From Planctomycetota bacterium (lineage in GTDB: Bacteria; Planctomycetota; Planctomycetia; Gemmatales; Gemmataceae), in NCBI GenBank assembly GCA_029777335.1, contig JAKOSN010000114.1, forward strand, positions 1 through 64,000: 64,000 nt of DNA, read 5' to 3'. Position numbers and translations under genes: made by a program. Under the pieces are notes generated by a model. That model ran no database searches, was not told the DNA's origin, and saw only the letters and a program-made list of their open reading frames with translations. The first letter of the stretch is position 1; the number at the start of each line of letters is the position of its first letter. This document shows positions 47,178 to 56,874 of the stretch, in pieces.

Positions 47178-49097
47178 TTAGCGCTGTACGCGCTGGCTCT
47201 TTTCGGGGCAACCCGCTGGTTCGAGCGCGTGGCGGACGGTGGTGCAGATTCCCTCGACATCCAGGCCGAGCGAAGTAAGCAGTTCGCTCCGCTCGCCATG
47301 TTCGATGAAGCGATCCGGAAGTCCCAGGCGAACGAGGTTGCGCGTGTTCAGCCCCGCACTGTTGGCGGCTTCCAGCAAGGCGCTACCGAACCCGCCCTCC
47401 AGGGTGCCTTCTTCGACGGTGACCACCAGTCCGGCTTCCTCGACAGCCTTGAGCAGGGTGGTGCGATCCAGCGGCTTCACAAAGCGGGCGTTGATCACCC
47501 CCACGTTGAGACCGTCCTGCCGCAATTGTTCGGCGGCCTTGATACAGCTGGACAGCAGGGTGCCATAGGCCACGAGGATGACATCGTCGCCCCACTCGAT
47601 CACCTCGGCCTGCCCGAGTTCGATTGGCGCCAGGCCGCGATCGAGTTTCTCCAACGTTGCCTTGGGATAACGCATCGAGGTGGGGCCGGGATGGGTGAGA
47701 GCGAAATGGAGCATGGGCGCCACATCGAGTTCGTCGCCGGGAGCCATCACCACAAAATTGGGGAACATCCGCATATAGGCCGTGTCGAACACCCCGTGAT
47801 GGGTTGGCCCATCCGGCCCGGTCAACCCCGCGCGGTCGAGCGTGAAGGTGACGGGGAGATTCTGCAAGGCGACCTCCTGGAAGAGCTGATCGAACGACCG
47901 TTGCAGGAAGGTCGAGTAGATATCGACGATGGGGCGAATGCCGGTCTTGGCCAGGCCAGCGGCGAAGGCGACCGCATGCGATTCACAGATGCCGGTGTCG
48001 AAGAAACGCTCGGGAAACTCACTGCGGATCTTCTCCAGTTTGTTCCCCTGGCACATCGCCGCTGTGATCACCGTTACCCGGGGGTTCTCGATCATGGCTG
48101 TGTGAATGGCGGAGCTGACCGCGTCGGTGTACGCCTTCGAGCCGCCCTTCTTGAGCGCCAGAATGGTGCGTTGGGGCCCCACCTTTTCAAAGACCGGCGG
48201 GGTGTGGAAGGTCACGGGGTCCTTGCACGCCTCGGGGACGCCATTGCCCTTGCGCGTAAGCACATGGAGCAGAATCGGGCCATCCTGTTTCTTGAGGTCT
48301 TCCAGCCAGCGACGCAGCGTGGGCAGATCGTGGCCATCGATCGGACCAATATAGCGGAAGCCGAGTTCCTCGAAGAGCATGCCGCCGGTGAGAAAAGCCT
48401 TCAACCCATCGCGGGCCTGATCGAGCGCATGATAGGCCATATCTCCTATCATGGGAATCTTGGTCAGGAAGTTGTGCAGGTTCTTCTTGGAGTCGCGGTA
48501 GAAGGTGGTCAGCCGCGCCTGATCGAGACAGCGGGCCAGGGCGCCCACGCGCGGACAGATGCTCATCTCGTTATCGTTGAGGATGACGAGGAGTTTCTTG
48601 TTGAGACCGCCCGCGTTGTTCATCGCCTCAAAGACGATGCCCGAGGGAAGAGCGCCATCGCCAATGACCGCAACACTATGCCGCGCGCTCTCACCGAGAA
48701 GATCATCGCCGACTTTCAATCCCAGGGCGCAGGAAACGCTGCAGCCAGCGTGACCGGTCATGAAGAGATCGTAGTCGCTCTCCTGAGGGTTGGGATAGCC
48801 CATCAACCCACCCCGGGTGCGAATGCTGGAAAACTGCGGATAGCGCCCCGTGATCAGCTTGTGCGGATAGATCTGGTGCCCGGTGTCCCAGATCAGGCGA
48901 TCGTGTTTGAAATCGAAGGTCAGGTGCAGAGCGAGACACAGCTCAACCACACCCAGATTGCTGGCAAAGTGGGCGGGCCGGATACTGAGCACGCGGACGA
49001 GTTCTTCCCTCATCTCCTCCGCGAGGTGAGACAATTGCTCGTCGCTAAGCCCCTTGAGGTCGGCTGGCGAGGCAATTGTGGGTAGAATCTTACTCAT
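47178..49097 (-). CDS. dxs: 1-deoxy-D-xylulose-5-phosphate synthase
   Basis: 639 residues, the family length. DXS joins pyruvate and glyceraldehyde-3-phosphate using thiamine diphosphate, the first step of the MEP isoprenoid pathway. Visible marks are the catalytic His region IWDTGHQIYPHKLITGR, the ThDP motif GDGALPSGIVFEAMNNAGG, the DRAGLTGPDGPTHHG region, and the C-terminal transketolase domain. ATG at 49097 has GAGGAG ten bases upstream. It is the last gene of a run with ispA, which uses the pathway's products, 60 bases apart. Confidence 0.97.
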   Translation of the reverse strand: MSKILPTIASPADLKGLSDEQLSHLAEEMREELVRVLSIRPAHFASNLGVVELCLALHLTFDFKHDRLIWDTGHQIYPHKLITGRYPQFSSIRTRGGLMGYPNPQESDYDLFMTGHAGCSVSCALGLKVGDDLLGESARHSVAVIGDGALPSGIVFEAMNNAGGLNKKLLVILNDNEMSICPRVGALARCLDQARLTTFYRDSKKNLHNFLTKIPMIGDMAYHALDQARDGLKAFLTGGMLFEELGFRYIGPIDGHDLPTLRRWLEDLKKQDGPILLHVLTRKGNGVPEACKDPVTFHTPPVFEKVGPQRTILALKKGGSKAYTDAVSSAIHTAMIENPRVTVITAAMCQGNKLEKIRSEFPERFFDTGICESHAVAFAAGLAKTGIRPIVDIYSTFLQRSFDQLFQEVALQNLPVTFTLDRAGLTGPDGPTHHGVFDTAYMRMFPNFVVMAPGDELDVAPMLHFALTHPGPTSMRYPKATLEKLDRGLAPIELGQAEVIEWGDDVILVAYGTLLSSCIKAAEQLRQDGLNVGVINARFVKPLDRTTLLKAVEEAGLVVTVEEGTLEGGFGSALLEAANSAGLNTRNLVRLGLPDRFIEHGERSELLTSLGLDVEGICTTVRHALEPAGCPEKSQRVQR

Positions 49098-49157
49098 GTG
49101 TATCAAGCTCCTCGTGTTCCGCGGATGGGAACTACCTCCGAGATGTCCGTCCGCGAA

Positions 49158-50069
49158 TCAACGATCACGTTCCAGAACCAGGCGAGGGAGCTGCACCAGA
49201 AAGCGGGCAGATTCTCCCAGGGGCGATAAATGGGCGCGGGCCTCGTCGCACAGCCGCTCCGCGCGCTGACGGCTGGCAGTCACTCCAAGAAAACCAGGAT
49301 AGGTCAACTTGCCCCGATCGGCATCCTTGTTAACCCGTTTGCCCGTTTGCTCCGCCTGCCCCTCGACATCGAGCAGATCATCGGTGATCTGAAAGGCCAG
49401 GCCCAGACAGTGCCCATAGTGATCGATCCGGGCCAACCACTCGGGGTCAAGGTCGTGCGGGCGTTCCGCATACGCCGCGAGGACGCCCAGGCGTAACGCG
49501 GCCCGGATCAGTGCCCCCGTCTTGCGCGTGTGCAGATACTCCAGATCGTCGAGGCGACGTTGTCCCTGCCCTGGTTGGCGCTCCCAGGCCAGGTCGTCCA
49601 CCTGTCCCCCGACCATTCCCGCTGCTCCGGCCGCCCGGGCCAGTTCGACACAGCACCGAGCGGCGGTGGGTGCTGGATAACTCTCCGCCAGCACCTGAAA
49701 GGCCATCGTGAGCAAGGCATCGCCTGCCAGAATGGCCAGCGCCTCGCCAAACTGCTTGTGGCAGGTCGGGCGTCCGCGGCGCAGGTCGTCGTCATCCATG
49801 GCGGGGAGATCGTCGTGGATGAGCGAATAGGTGTGGATCATCTCCACCGCGGTGCCCACGGGGAGGGCCTGGGCGGCGGTTCCTCCACAGGCCTCGCAGG
49901 CCAGCAGCGCCAGAAGCGGACGCAACCGTTTGCCCGGAGCGAGCAGACTGTAGCGCATCGCCTCCAGAAGGGAGTCGGGGCAGCCTGGCTGGGGTCGCAG
50001 GCTCTCCTGGAGATGCCCCTCGATCTCTTCGCGGTGCCGTTGCAAATGCTCCCGTAGATCCTCGCTCAA
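49158..50069 (-). CDS. ispA: Short-chain polyprenyl diphosphate synthase (FPP/GGPP synthase)
   Basis: 303 residues. The two aspartate-rich motifs that bind Mg and allylic diphosphate are present: IHDDLPAMDDDDLRRGR (about 82-98) and ITDDLLDVEG (about 230). The enzyme condenses IPP with DMAPP/GPP to give farnesyl or geranylgeranyl diphosphate. The start appears to be TTG at 50069 (MSEDLREHL) with a GGGAGAGAG stretch upstream; no ATG is available before the conserved region. It lies between xseB and dxs as in many bacteria. Confidence 0.93.
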   Translation of the reverse strand: MSEDLREHLQRHREEIEGHLQESLRPQPGCPDSLLEAMRYSLLAPGKRLRPLLALLACEACGGTAAQALPVGTAVEMIHTYSLIHDDLPAMDDDDLRRGRPTCHKQFGEALAILAGDALLTMAFQVLAESYPAPTAARCCVELARAAGAAGMVGGQVDDLAWERQPGQGQRRLDDLEYLHTRKTGALIRAALRLGVLAAYAERPHDLDPEWLARIDHYGHCLGLAFQITDDLLDVEGQAEQTGKRVNKDADRGKLTYPGFLGVTASRQRAERLCDEARAHLSPLGESARFLVQLPRLVLERDR

Positions 50070-50152
50070 GCGTTCTCTCTCCCGTTAACCGGGCAACTGG
50101 TCCACGATTAACATGATCTCTGGTTCATCATACAACGAGCAAGGTTGTCTGG

Positions 50153-50461
50153 TCACAGGGGTTTGCGTCCGCGTCGCGGGGTTTCGCCCTTGGCCGGCGC
50201 GGTGGCCTCGTGCTTGAACGGTTGCAGAATCGCCTGGCCTTCCTCACCGAGGCCGGTCAACAGCAGAATCCGTTGCTCGGCCTGGCGCAGCTGTCCCTGA
50301 CAACGGCGCAGCAGGGCAACTCCCTGTTCGTAGCGGGTCATCGCTTCTTCCAGACCGAGGCTGCCATCTTCCAGCTCGCGGACGATGCGTTCCAGTTCGC
50401 CAAGGGCCTCCTCGAAGGAGGGCTCTGGGGCGCCTTCCTTGTTCATGGTAGGGAGATCCAC
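50153..50461 (-). CDS. xseB: Exodeoxyribonuclease VII small subunit
   Basis: 102 residues. The family core is seen: SFEEALGELERIVRELEDG, then LGLEEAMTRYEQGVALLRRC and the following coiled-coil. XseB wraps XseA as a helical bundle and is needed for activity. A GTG start at 50461 is preferred because GGAGG lies ten bases upstream at the end of xseA; ATG at 50446 lacks one. The Lys-rich tail (about 85-102) is an extension. Confidence 0.93.
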   Translation of the reverse strand: MDLPTMNKEGAPEPSFEEALGELERIVRELEDGSLGLEEAMTRYEQGVALLRRCQGQLRQAEQRILLLTGLGEEGQAILQPFKHEATAPAKGETPRRGRKPL

Positions 50462-50464
50462 GCG

Positions 50465-51712
50465 TCAAGTTCCTCCCGGAGTGGAGTTATCGACAATTTC
50501 CTCGACGCGACTGATCAGGCGACCCTGGTGGATCAAGGTTTCCATGCGGTCGCCCAGCTGGACCTGGTGCGGGGTGCGAATGATCGTTCGGGTCGCAAGG
50601 TTGCGAGATAGACTATAACCCCGCGCCAGGACCTTCAAGGGACTGAGCGTCTCCAGTTGCCCCGCCAGGCCGACCAGGGCTTGCTGGGCGCCGTTCAGAC
50701 GCAGGCGAACCGCCCGCTGCAGGCGCTCGCTCCATTCATCCAACCGCTGCTCCTCCACTCGGATGCGCTCCAGCGGTTGGCGAAAAGAGCGGCGAGCGGC
50801 GAGATCGTCCAGGCGGGTGCGGGCGCGCTCCAGCCGTTGCCGCAGCAACAAGCGCATCTTTCCTTCCATGCTTTCCAGGGCTTCGAGCAACTCGGTGCGT
50901 TGCGGAACCACGCGTTCGGCTGCCTCGCTTGGGGTCAAGGCGCGCACATCTGCAACCAGGTCGGCGATGGTCAGGTCGGTTTCGTGCCCCACCCCACTCA
51001 CCACGGGGATGCGTGAAGCGTGAATCGCGTCGGCCAGGACCTCCTCGTTAAAGGGCCACAGATCCTCCAGGCTGCCGCCGCCGCGACCGACAATCAGAAC
51101 ATCGATCAGCTGAGGTAGGCGGTTGAGCTGAGCGATGGCCTCCGCGATCTTCGCCGCCGCCCCCTCGCCCTGAACCGGGACCGGGCAGACCCAGACCTCC
51201 ACCGCAGGCCAGCGCCGGTTGAGAATCTCCAGCATATCACGAACCGCCGCCCCGGTGGGACTGGTGACCAGGACGATGCGGCGCGGGAAGCGTGGCAAGG
51301 GCTTCTTGCGGCGCGGATCGAAATACCCGCGCAGCAGGAGTTTTTCCTTGAGCTGGCGAAAGGCCAGTTCCAGTGGGCCGATGCCCTTGGGCTGAATTTC
51401 TTCCACCTGGAGCTGATATTCGCCGCGCGGCACATAGACGATCAGCCGGCCTCGCGCAATCACCTCCATGCCATCCTGCAGATCAAAGCGCAACCGCAAG
51501 GCGACGCCCCGATAAACCACCGTATTGAGAGAACTCTCGCTATCCTTCAGTTTCAAGTAGAGGTGTCCCGAAGAGGGCCGTGCCAGGTTGGACACCTCGC
51601 CAGTCACCCAGACTCCGTGGGGATAGGCGAGTTCCAGGAGCGCGCGAATCTGCTGGGTCAACTCGCTGACCCGGAGCGGTTGCGATTCGGTGGGTGGAAA
51701 GAGTGTGCTCAT
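50465..51712 (-). CDS. xseA: Exodeoxyribonuclease VII large subunit
   Basis: 415 residues. An N-terminal OB-fold (about 15-105; VWVTGEVSNLARPSSGHLYL) is followed by the catalytic domain with VTSPTGAAVRDMLEIL, VGRGGGSLEDLWPFNEE and SGVGHETDLTIADLVADVRA, then a coiled-coil region. The enzyme degrades single-stranded DNA in both directions. It is first in the run with xseB, whose start follows the xseA stop by three bases. Confidence 0.97.
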   Translation of the reverse strand: MSTLFPPTESQPLRVSELTQQIRALLELAYPHGVWVTGEVSNLARPSSGHLYLKLKDSESSLNTVVYRGVALRLRFDLQDGMEVIARGRLIVYVPRGEYQLQVEEIQPKGIGPLELAFRQLKEKLLLRGYFDPRRKKPLPRFPRRIVLVTSPTGAAVRDMLEILNRRWPAVEVWVCPVPVQGEGAAAKIAEAIAQLNRLPQLIDVLIVGRGGGSLEDLWPFNEEVLADAIHASRIPVVSGVGHETDLTIADLVADVRALTPSEAAERVVPQRTELLEALESMEGKMRLLLRQRLERARTRLDDLAARRSFRQPLERIRVEEQRLDEWSERLQRAVRLRLNGAQQALVGLAGQLETLSPLKVLARGYSLSRNLATRTIIRTPHQVQLGDRMETLIHQGRLISRVEEIVDNSTPGGT

Positions 51713-51931
51713 GCGTGCAGCCCCCGGCGCGAAGCAATCCTCTGCTCAGGGTACAACAGAACAGTGCATGAGCACAAGCTTCCCTGCCCCGTCATCGCCG
51801 CCTCCGTGACTGCTTGCGGTCGTCCGCAGAGACTACTTTATACCGCAAAGCATATCGCCAAGACAAGCGCAAAATGCCCCCGCCCTGGGCGGAGCCGGGT
51901 GATTTGCCTTGCTCCGTTGAGGCCGGGAACC

Positions 51932-54900
51932 TTACTTCTGTGGGGGTTTGAAATACACCACCGGATCGAGCCAGACGGCGTGGCCTCCTTCTTTCAGTCC
52001 GCCGGTTACCCTGGCACGCAACTTCAGGGTGTCGACGCCGGTGAGATCGACCAGGAATTCCTCGGACTCCCGCGCCTTCAGGGGCGCGGAAGTGTAGAGC
52101 ACCTTGCCATCGCCGAGTACCTCGAAGACGATACTTTGAAACGAAACAAGGGTGGACGTGTCCGCTACTCCGACGGCCCCTTTCAGGGCGGTCGCTTTTT
52201 TGTCCAGCTTGTAAATGACGCTCGCGGAGCCTTCGCGCGCAGAGGGCGGATGCATGCTCAGCCCTTCGGGGTAGGTGTTGCCGCGGACCACGATCTTCTG
52301 GTTTTCCGGGTTGCCCAGCTGTCCCTTCTTGCCAAATTTCCAATCCTTTGGGCCAATCTGCGGATCGATCTCGGAGAGATCGGAGAGATATTTCTTGTGG
52401 GCCTCGTCCAGGACCAGCGGCGGGAGAGGAGGGGGCGGCGGCGCGGCGGTCGGTTTGTCTTCCGGGACGATGTACGGATCGATCCAGACGGGGCGCGTCC
52501 AGGGGGAGGACTTGTTCTCCGCAGGGCGAACGCGAAGCTCCAGTTCCTTGAAACCGGCCAGGGAAACACGGCATTCCTCATAGTTCCTGGCTCCCTTGAT
52601 CACGCCGGAACGCCACAACGAGCGACCATCCCCGAGGACCTCAAACGTTACGGGGTGATCCTTCCCGGTGTCATCCAGGCCAACCAGGGTCTGGAAAAGA
52701 ATGGGCTTGCGCGCCGCCACCTTGTATTTCACCGAGGAACCATGATCGGGCGGCCCCATGCTCAGACCGTGCTTGGCTTCCCAGCCGCCATTGACCTTGA
52801 TGCGGTCGTTGAAGGGGGTGCCGAGATCGCCCTTTTTGCCGAAGTGCCAGGTTGGAGCTAAGGTGTGCGGATTGATCTCCTGCAAATCGGAGAGATAAAC
52901 GCGGCTTTCCTCGGGATCGTCGACGGTGAATTTGAGCGGCTCCACGGGGGAATCCTGTTTGGCGGGTCTGGGCGGGAGGGGATCCAGATGAAACCGGCCC
53001 CCACCCGGGCCGGGACGAGTGGAAGCGCTGAATAGTCCGAACAGCATCGAACCACCAAGGAGCACCACCCCGCCGATCCCGAGGAACACCCCCACAATCA
53101 GCAGCGAAACGGGAAACCGGCGCCGGCTCGGAGCGGGCGCTTCGGTCATCAGCACGGGCTCGCGTCGCTCGGCAGAGGAGCGCCGCTGGCGGGGGGCTGG
53201 CGGGGGCGGAGGCGGCGGTGGAACTGGGGTGAGAACCACCGGCTCCAGGGTGATCACATCCGCGTCGCGGGCCAGTAGTGTGGGCAGACGGCGTACCGAG
53301 CGCAGCACGGTGGCAAAGTCGACAGGGCGCTCCTCCGGAGTCTCCCCCAGACAGCGCCCCAGCAGGTCGGCGAGCGGTTCGGGAACACTCTGCCAGTGCT
53401 TCAGAACTGGCTGGGTGGTGCCAAAGAGCGCATAACAACACGTTTTGCCAAAGCCATAGATGTCCGAGTAAGGCCCAGCGCTGACCCCGGGCAACTTCCC
53501 CATCTGCTCGGGGGCCGCGTAATCGAGAGTGCCGGCGATGCTGGTGCCGATCAGGGTCCTGGTGCGGGTGCTGGTGTCGCGCAGCGCGCTCTGGCGTAAG
53601 GCCAGGCCAAAATCGATCAGGCGCATTTCCCAGCGGGGCGCCCCGGAGCCGGGCAGGCGCCGCACCAGCAAGTTCCCGGGCTTCACATCGCGATGAAGGA
53701 TGCTCTTCTGATGCGCCGCCTGGAGCGCCTCGGCCATCTGCTCGGCGAGCGACAGGAGTTCGCGCGGCCCGAGCGTGCCATGTTTCCTGATGTATTCTTC
53801 GAGAGTTTCCCCCTCGAAATACTCCATGACCAGGTAGGGACGCGCCTGCCTGGCATCGTCGGTATAGCCACAATCGAGCAGGCGAATGATCGACGGATGG
53901 TTCAGTTGCTGGATGGCCTGCGCCTCGGCAAAGAGCTGGTCGACGCGGCGATCCAGTTCGGTATCGAGGAGGGTTTTGACGACCACCTGCGAGCCGGTGT
54001 AACGGTGCTTGCACAGGAAGGCGACGCCAAACCCGCCCGCGCCCAGAATGCGCACCGGCTGATACTTGTCCGTGGGGAAGGGGGCGAACTGGCGCGCGTC
54101 AAGCTCGATCACCTCGCGCAGGGCGACCAGGGCAGCCTCCCAGTTGCGCTGTTCCAGGGCGGCCCGATAGGCGTTGTAATGCGCGGCGGCCTGCGCCTGG
54201 GGATCCTCCACCAGGGTGGCGACCGTGGCAAAATCGCGTTCGGCGGCTTCGTAGGATCCGGCTGCCACCTCCAACTTACCAATGGCATTGAGCAAGGCCG
54301 GCAATTGCACGCGCTGCTCGTCGGGCAAGCGACGGTAGCGACCGACCACCTCCTTGATCAGCTGCCGTTCCTGATCATCACGGATCGACAGGCTATCGCG
54401 GGGGCGCAGTTCTCCGCTCTGGTTCATTTCCAGCCGACGCTGTAACTCCAGCACGGTTTCATAAAGGGCGCGATTCTGTTTGCCCTGTTCGCGCAGTTCC
54501 TGCTGAATGTCGAGAACCGCGCCATGGGTCTCGACCACCACGCTCTGCACTTCCTGCAACAATCCTTCGAGCCGTTGCCCCTGCTCGACAAGGAGGGTTT
54601 GCAGCGAGGCGAGGCCACGCGCCTGCTGTTCGCCGAGTTCCTGCATCTGGGCGAAGGTCAGCTGGCGATGGAGAACCTCGTCGTCCTCGATGGCGCGACC
54701 CAGGAAGTAGCGCACCGACACCACCAGCAACGAGGGCGTTTCGTGCGGGGCAAGCAGCTGGGCCAGGTGGTGGAGGCGGGCCTCCTTCAGCGCTCCGGTC
54801 ATATGCTCGACGACCTTCATCTCGGCCTGCAGGAGCTGCTGGGGAGAGTTGAAACGGATGAAGACGTTCGCCTCCTCGGCCAGGCGCTGCGGCGATTCCG

Positions 54901-55300
54901 TCAGGCGCGTGAGCAACCCAGACTGGCGCGCGGTGCGGAGTTCCTCCAGACAGCGCTGGCGAAACTCCTCGCGGGCCAGCGGCAACTGATCCTGGGGAAT
55001 GGCCTCCAGAAAGGCCCGGACTTGCTGGCGAAAGGCGCGCTCCTCGCCAGGGGCTAACCCAGTCTTGCAGCGCTCCCAGAACGAATCCCCCGCCAGGGCA
55101 ATCTCCAGCGCCTTCCAGGCGCGCTCCTGCGCCTGTTCCAGGGCATGCGTCAAGCGCTGACTGTGGTCGCTAAAGCGCTTGACGAGAAGGCCGACCACGG
55201 CTGCGCCTGCGGCTTCGGCCGCCGCTCCGCCGACCATGTTGCACGCGCCTGCCACCAAGGGTTTCAAGGCAAGCAGGGAGAGATGTCGCGTAACCGACAT
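51932..55300 (-). CDS. Transmembrane Ser/Thr protein kinase with two NPCBM domains
   Basis: 1122 residues. Residues 1-400 are helical with coiled-coil stretches and TPR-like segments. The kinase domain (about 405-685) has the Gly loop LGAGGFGVAFL, catalytic HRDVKPGNLL (about 533), the magnesium motif as IDFGLA (about 563), and the APE-like AAPEQM. A proline-rich linker leads to one membrane segment (about 728-758). Outside are two related domains (about 800-920 and 963-1118) of the NPCBM carbohydrate-binding type, each opening YLSDLxEI with FGKKGxLG and ending near FEVLGDGRSLW / FEVLGDGKVLY. ATG 55300 has GGAGG eight bases upstream. A cell-surface sugar sensor is plausible but inferred. Confidence 0.9.
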   Translation of the reverse strand: MSVTRHLSLLALKPLVAGACNMVGGAAAEAAGAAVVGLLVKRFSDHSQRLTHALEQAQERAWKALEIALAGDSFWERCKTGLAPGEERAFRQQVRAFLEAIPQDQLPLAREEFRQRCLEELRTARQSGLLTRLTESPQRLAEEANVFIRFNSPQQLLQAEMKVVEHMTGALKEARLHHLAQLLAPHETPSLLVVSVRYFLGRAIEDDEVLHRQLTFAQMQELGEQQARGLASLQTLLVEQGQRLEGLLQEVQSVVVETHGAVLDIQQELREQGKQNRALYETVLELQRRLEMNQSGELRPRDSLSIRDDQERQLIKEVVGRYRRLPDEQRVQLPALLNAIGKLEVAAGSYEAAERDFATVATLVEDPQAQAAAHYNAYRAALEQRNWEAALVALREVIELDARQFAPFPTDKYQPVRILGAGGFGVAFLCKHRYTGSQVVVKTLLDTELDRRVDQLFAEAQAIQQLNHPSIIRLLDCGYTDDARQARPYLVMEYFEGETLEEYIRKHGTLGPRELLSLAEQMAEALQAAHQKSILHRDVKPGNLLVRRLPGSGAPRWEMRLIDFGLALRQSALRDTSTRTRTLIGTSIAGTLDYAAPEQMGKLPGVSAGPYSDIYGFGKTCCYALFGTTQPVLKHWQSVPEPLADLLGRCLGETPEERPVDFATVLRSVRRLPTLLARDADVITLEPVVLTPVPPPPPPPPAPRQRRSSAERREPVLMTEAPAPSRRRFPVSLLIVGVFLGIGGVVLLGGSMLFGLFSASTRPGPGGGRFHLDPLPPRPAKQDSPVEPLKFTVDDPEESRVYLSDLQEINPHTLAPTWHFGKKGDLGTPFNDRIKVNGGWEAKHGLSMGPPDHGSSVKYKVAARKPILFQTLVGLDDTGKDHPVTFEVLGDGRSLWRSGVIKGARNYEECRVSLAGFKELELRVRPAENKSSPWTRPVWIDPYIVPEDKPTAAPPPPPLPPLVLDEAHKKYLSDLSEIDPQIGPKDWKFGKKGQLGNPENQKIVVRGNTYPEGLSMHPPSAREGSASVIYKLDKKATALKGAVGVADTSTLVSFQSIVFEVLGDGKVLYTSAPLKARESEEFLVDLTGVDTLKLRARVTGGLKEGGHAVWLDPVVYFKPPQK

Positions 55301-55402
55301 GAGCCGATCCTCCGCCAACGGCGCCGGAAGTCTCCTGGAGAGGTTCTTCCTGATGATGAATGCAACGACCGTTCTGAACCATGGTATTTGAACTGTACAC
55401 AG

Positions 55403-55431
55403 ATTATCATCCAGGTAGTTCGTTCTGACAA
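55403..55431 (-). promoter_or_regulatory. Promoter of the Ser/Thr kinase gene
   Basis: On the minus strand TTGTCA (55431-55426), 17 bases, then GATAAT (55408-55403); each box has five of six consensus bases. Start near 55396, giving a leader of about 96 bases to the ATG at 55300. The divergent eutB gene begins 24 bases beyond the -35 box. Confidence 0.55.
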
Positions 55432-55454
55432 GTCAGGGATTGCGAGGCCGGCTC

Positions 55455-56861
55455 ATGGTTTTTGCCACCACCCTGCGCCAGGAGCGCTTTGAGTTCGCCG
55501 ATCTTCGCACCGTGCTGGCGCGCGCCAGCGAGGAGAAATCGGGCGATCAACTCGCAGGGCTGGCCGCTCGCTCCGAGCGCGAACGCGTGGCGGCCAAGCT
55601 GGTGCTTGCCGAGTTACCGCTCGGTATCTTTCTGGAGCAGCCCTTGCTCGATCCCGATGAGGACGAGGTGAGCCGGCTGCTGCTCGACACCCTGGATCGA
55701 AAGGCAAGCCAGGGGATCCGTTCTGCGACCGTCGGCGAGTTCCGCGAATTGCTGCTCGACGATGCCTGTACCGCTGAGAACATCGCGCGCCTGCAGAAAG
55801 GCATTCTCCCCGAGATGGCCGCGGCGGTCGCACGGCTGATGAGCAACAAGGATCTGGTTCTGGCAGCAAGCAAGATCCGCAATGTCACGCGTTGTCGCAA
55901 CACCATGGGAGAACGCGGGGTGCTCGGGGTACGCGTGCAGCCCAACCACCCCACCGACGATCTGGGAGGAATCCTCCTGGCCACCCTCGATGGGCTGCTC
56001 TACGGCTGCGGAGATGCAGTGATTGGGGTCAACCCGGCGACCGAATCGGTGGACACGGTGGCAACCATCCTGCACGGAGTGGATCGCCTGATCCGGCACC
56101 TTGACATTCCGACCCAGGGCTGCTGTCTGGCGCACCTCACCACACAGCTGGCCTGTCTGGCGCGGGGAGCGCCGATCGATCTCCTCTTTCAGTCGATCGC
56201 CGGGACCGAGGCAGCCAATCGCAGTTTCGGTATCAACCTCGCTCTGTTGCGCGAGGGGCGGGAACGGGTGCTGGAACACCATCGACAGCGCGAGGTGACC
56301 TGGGTGGGTGACAATGTGATGTATTTCGAAACCGGGCAAGGAAGCGCCCTGTCGGCGGAGGCGCATCACGGGATCGATCAACTCACGCTGGAGGCGCGCG
56401 CCTATGGAGTGGCGCGCGCCTTCGAGCCCTTTCTGGTCAACAGCGTGGTGGGGTTTATTGGTCCGGAGTATCTCTACGACGAACGGCAGATTGTGCGCGC
56501 CGGGTTGGAAGATCATTTCATGGGAAAACTCCTCGGACTGCCGATGGGCGTCGATGTCTGTTACACCAATCACGCTGCGGCAGACCAGAACTCGGCGGAC
56601 AACCTGTTGATGCTGCTGGCGCTGGCGGGGTGCAACTATTTCATGGGCGTCCCCTGTGCTGACGATGTGATGCTGAACTATCAATCGACGAGTTATCACG
56701 ACGCGGTTGGGATGCGCCAACTGCTGGGATTGCGTCCCGCGCCCGAGTTTCAGGCGTGGCTGGAAGCCAGCGGGATAGTGCACGCCGATGGGCATCTCCT
56801 TGAGGGGAACGGACGCCAACAGTTGCTGGGGCGCCTGGGCGAGGTTCTGGAGGTTGGCTAG
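55455..56861 (+). CDS. eutB: Ethanolamine ammonia-lyase large subunit (EutB)
   Basis: 468 residues, matching EutB. The enzyme converts ethanolamine to acetaldehyde and ammonia with adenosylcobalamin. Family segments are clear: FREFLLDD-type N-terminal region, VIGVNPATESVDTV, IPTQGCCLAHLTTQ, YFETGQGSALSAEAHHGIDQ, MGVDVCYTNHAAADQNSADN and GVPCADDVMLNYQSTSYHD. Known enzymes need EutC, which holds much of the cobalamin site; no EutC-like sequence follows. ATG 55455 with GAGG seven bases upstream is chosen. No cobalamin riboswitch or eut microcompartment genes are near. Confidence 0.94.
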   Translation: MVFATTLRQERFEFADLRTVLARASEEKSGDQLAGLAARSERERVAAKLVLAELPLGIFLEQPLLDPDEDEVSRLLLDTLDRKASQGIRSATVGEFRELLLDDACTAENIARLQKGILPEMAAAVARLMSNKDLVLAASKIRNVTRCRNTMGERGVLGVRVQPNHPTDDLGGILLATLDGLLYGCGDAVIGVNPATESVDTVATILHGVDRLIRHLDIPTQGCCLAHLTTQLACLARGAPIDLLFQSIAGTEAANRSFGINLALLREGRERVLEHHRQREVTWVGDNVMYFETGQGSALSAEAHHGIDQLTLEARAYGVARAFEPFLVNSVVGFIGPEYLYDERQIVRAGLEDHFMGKLLGLPMGVDVCYTNHAAADQNSADNLLMLLALAGCNYFMGVPCADDVMLNYQSTSYHDAVGMRQLLGLRPAPEFQAWLEASGIVHADGHLLEGNGRQQLLGRLGEVLEVG

Positions 56862-56874
56862 GAGGGCAACCGGC

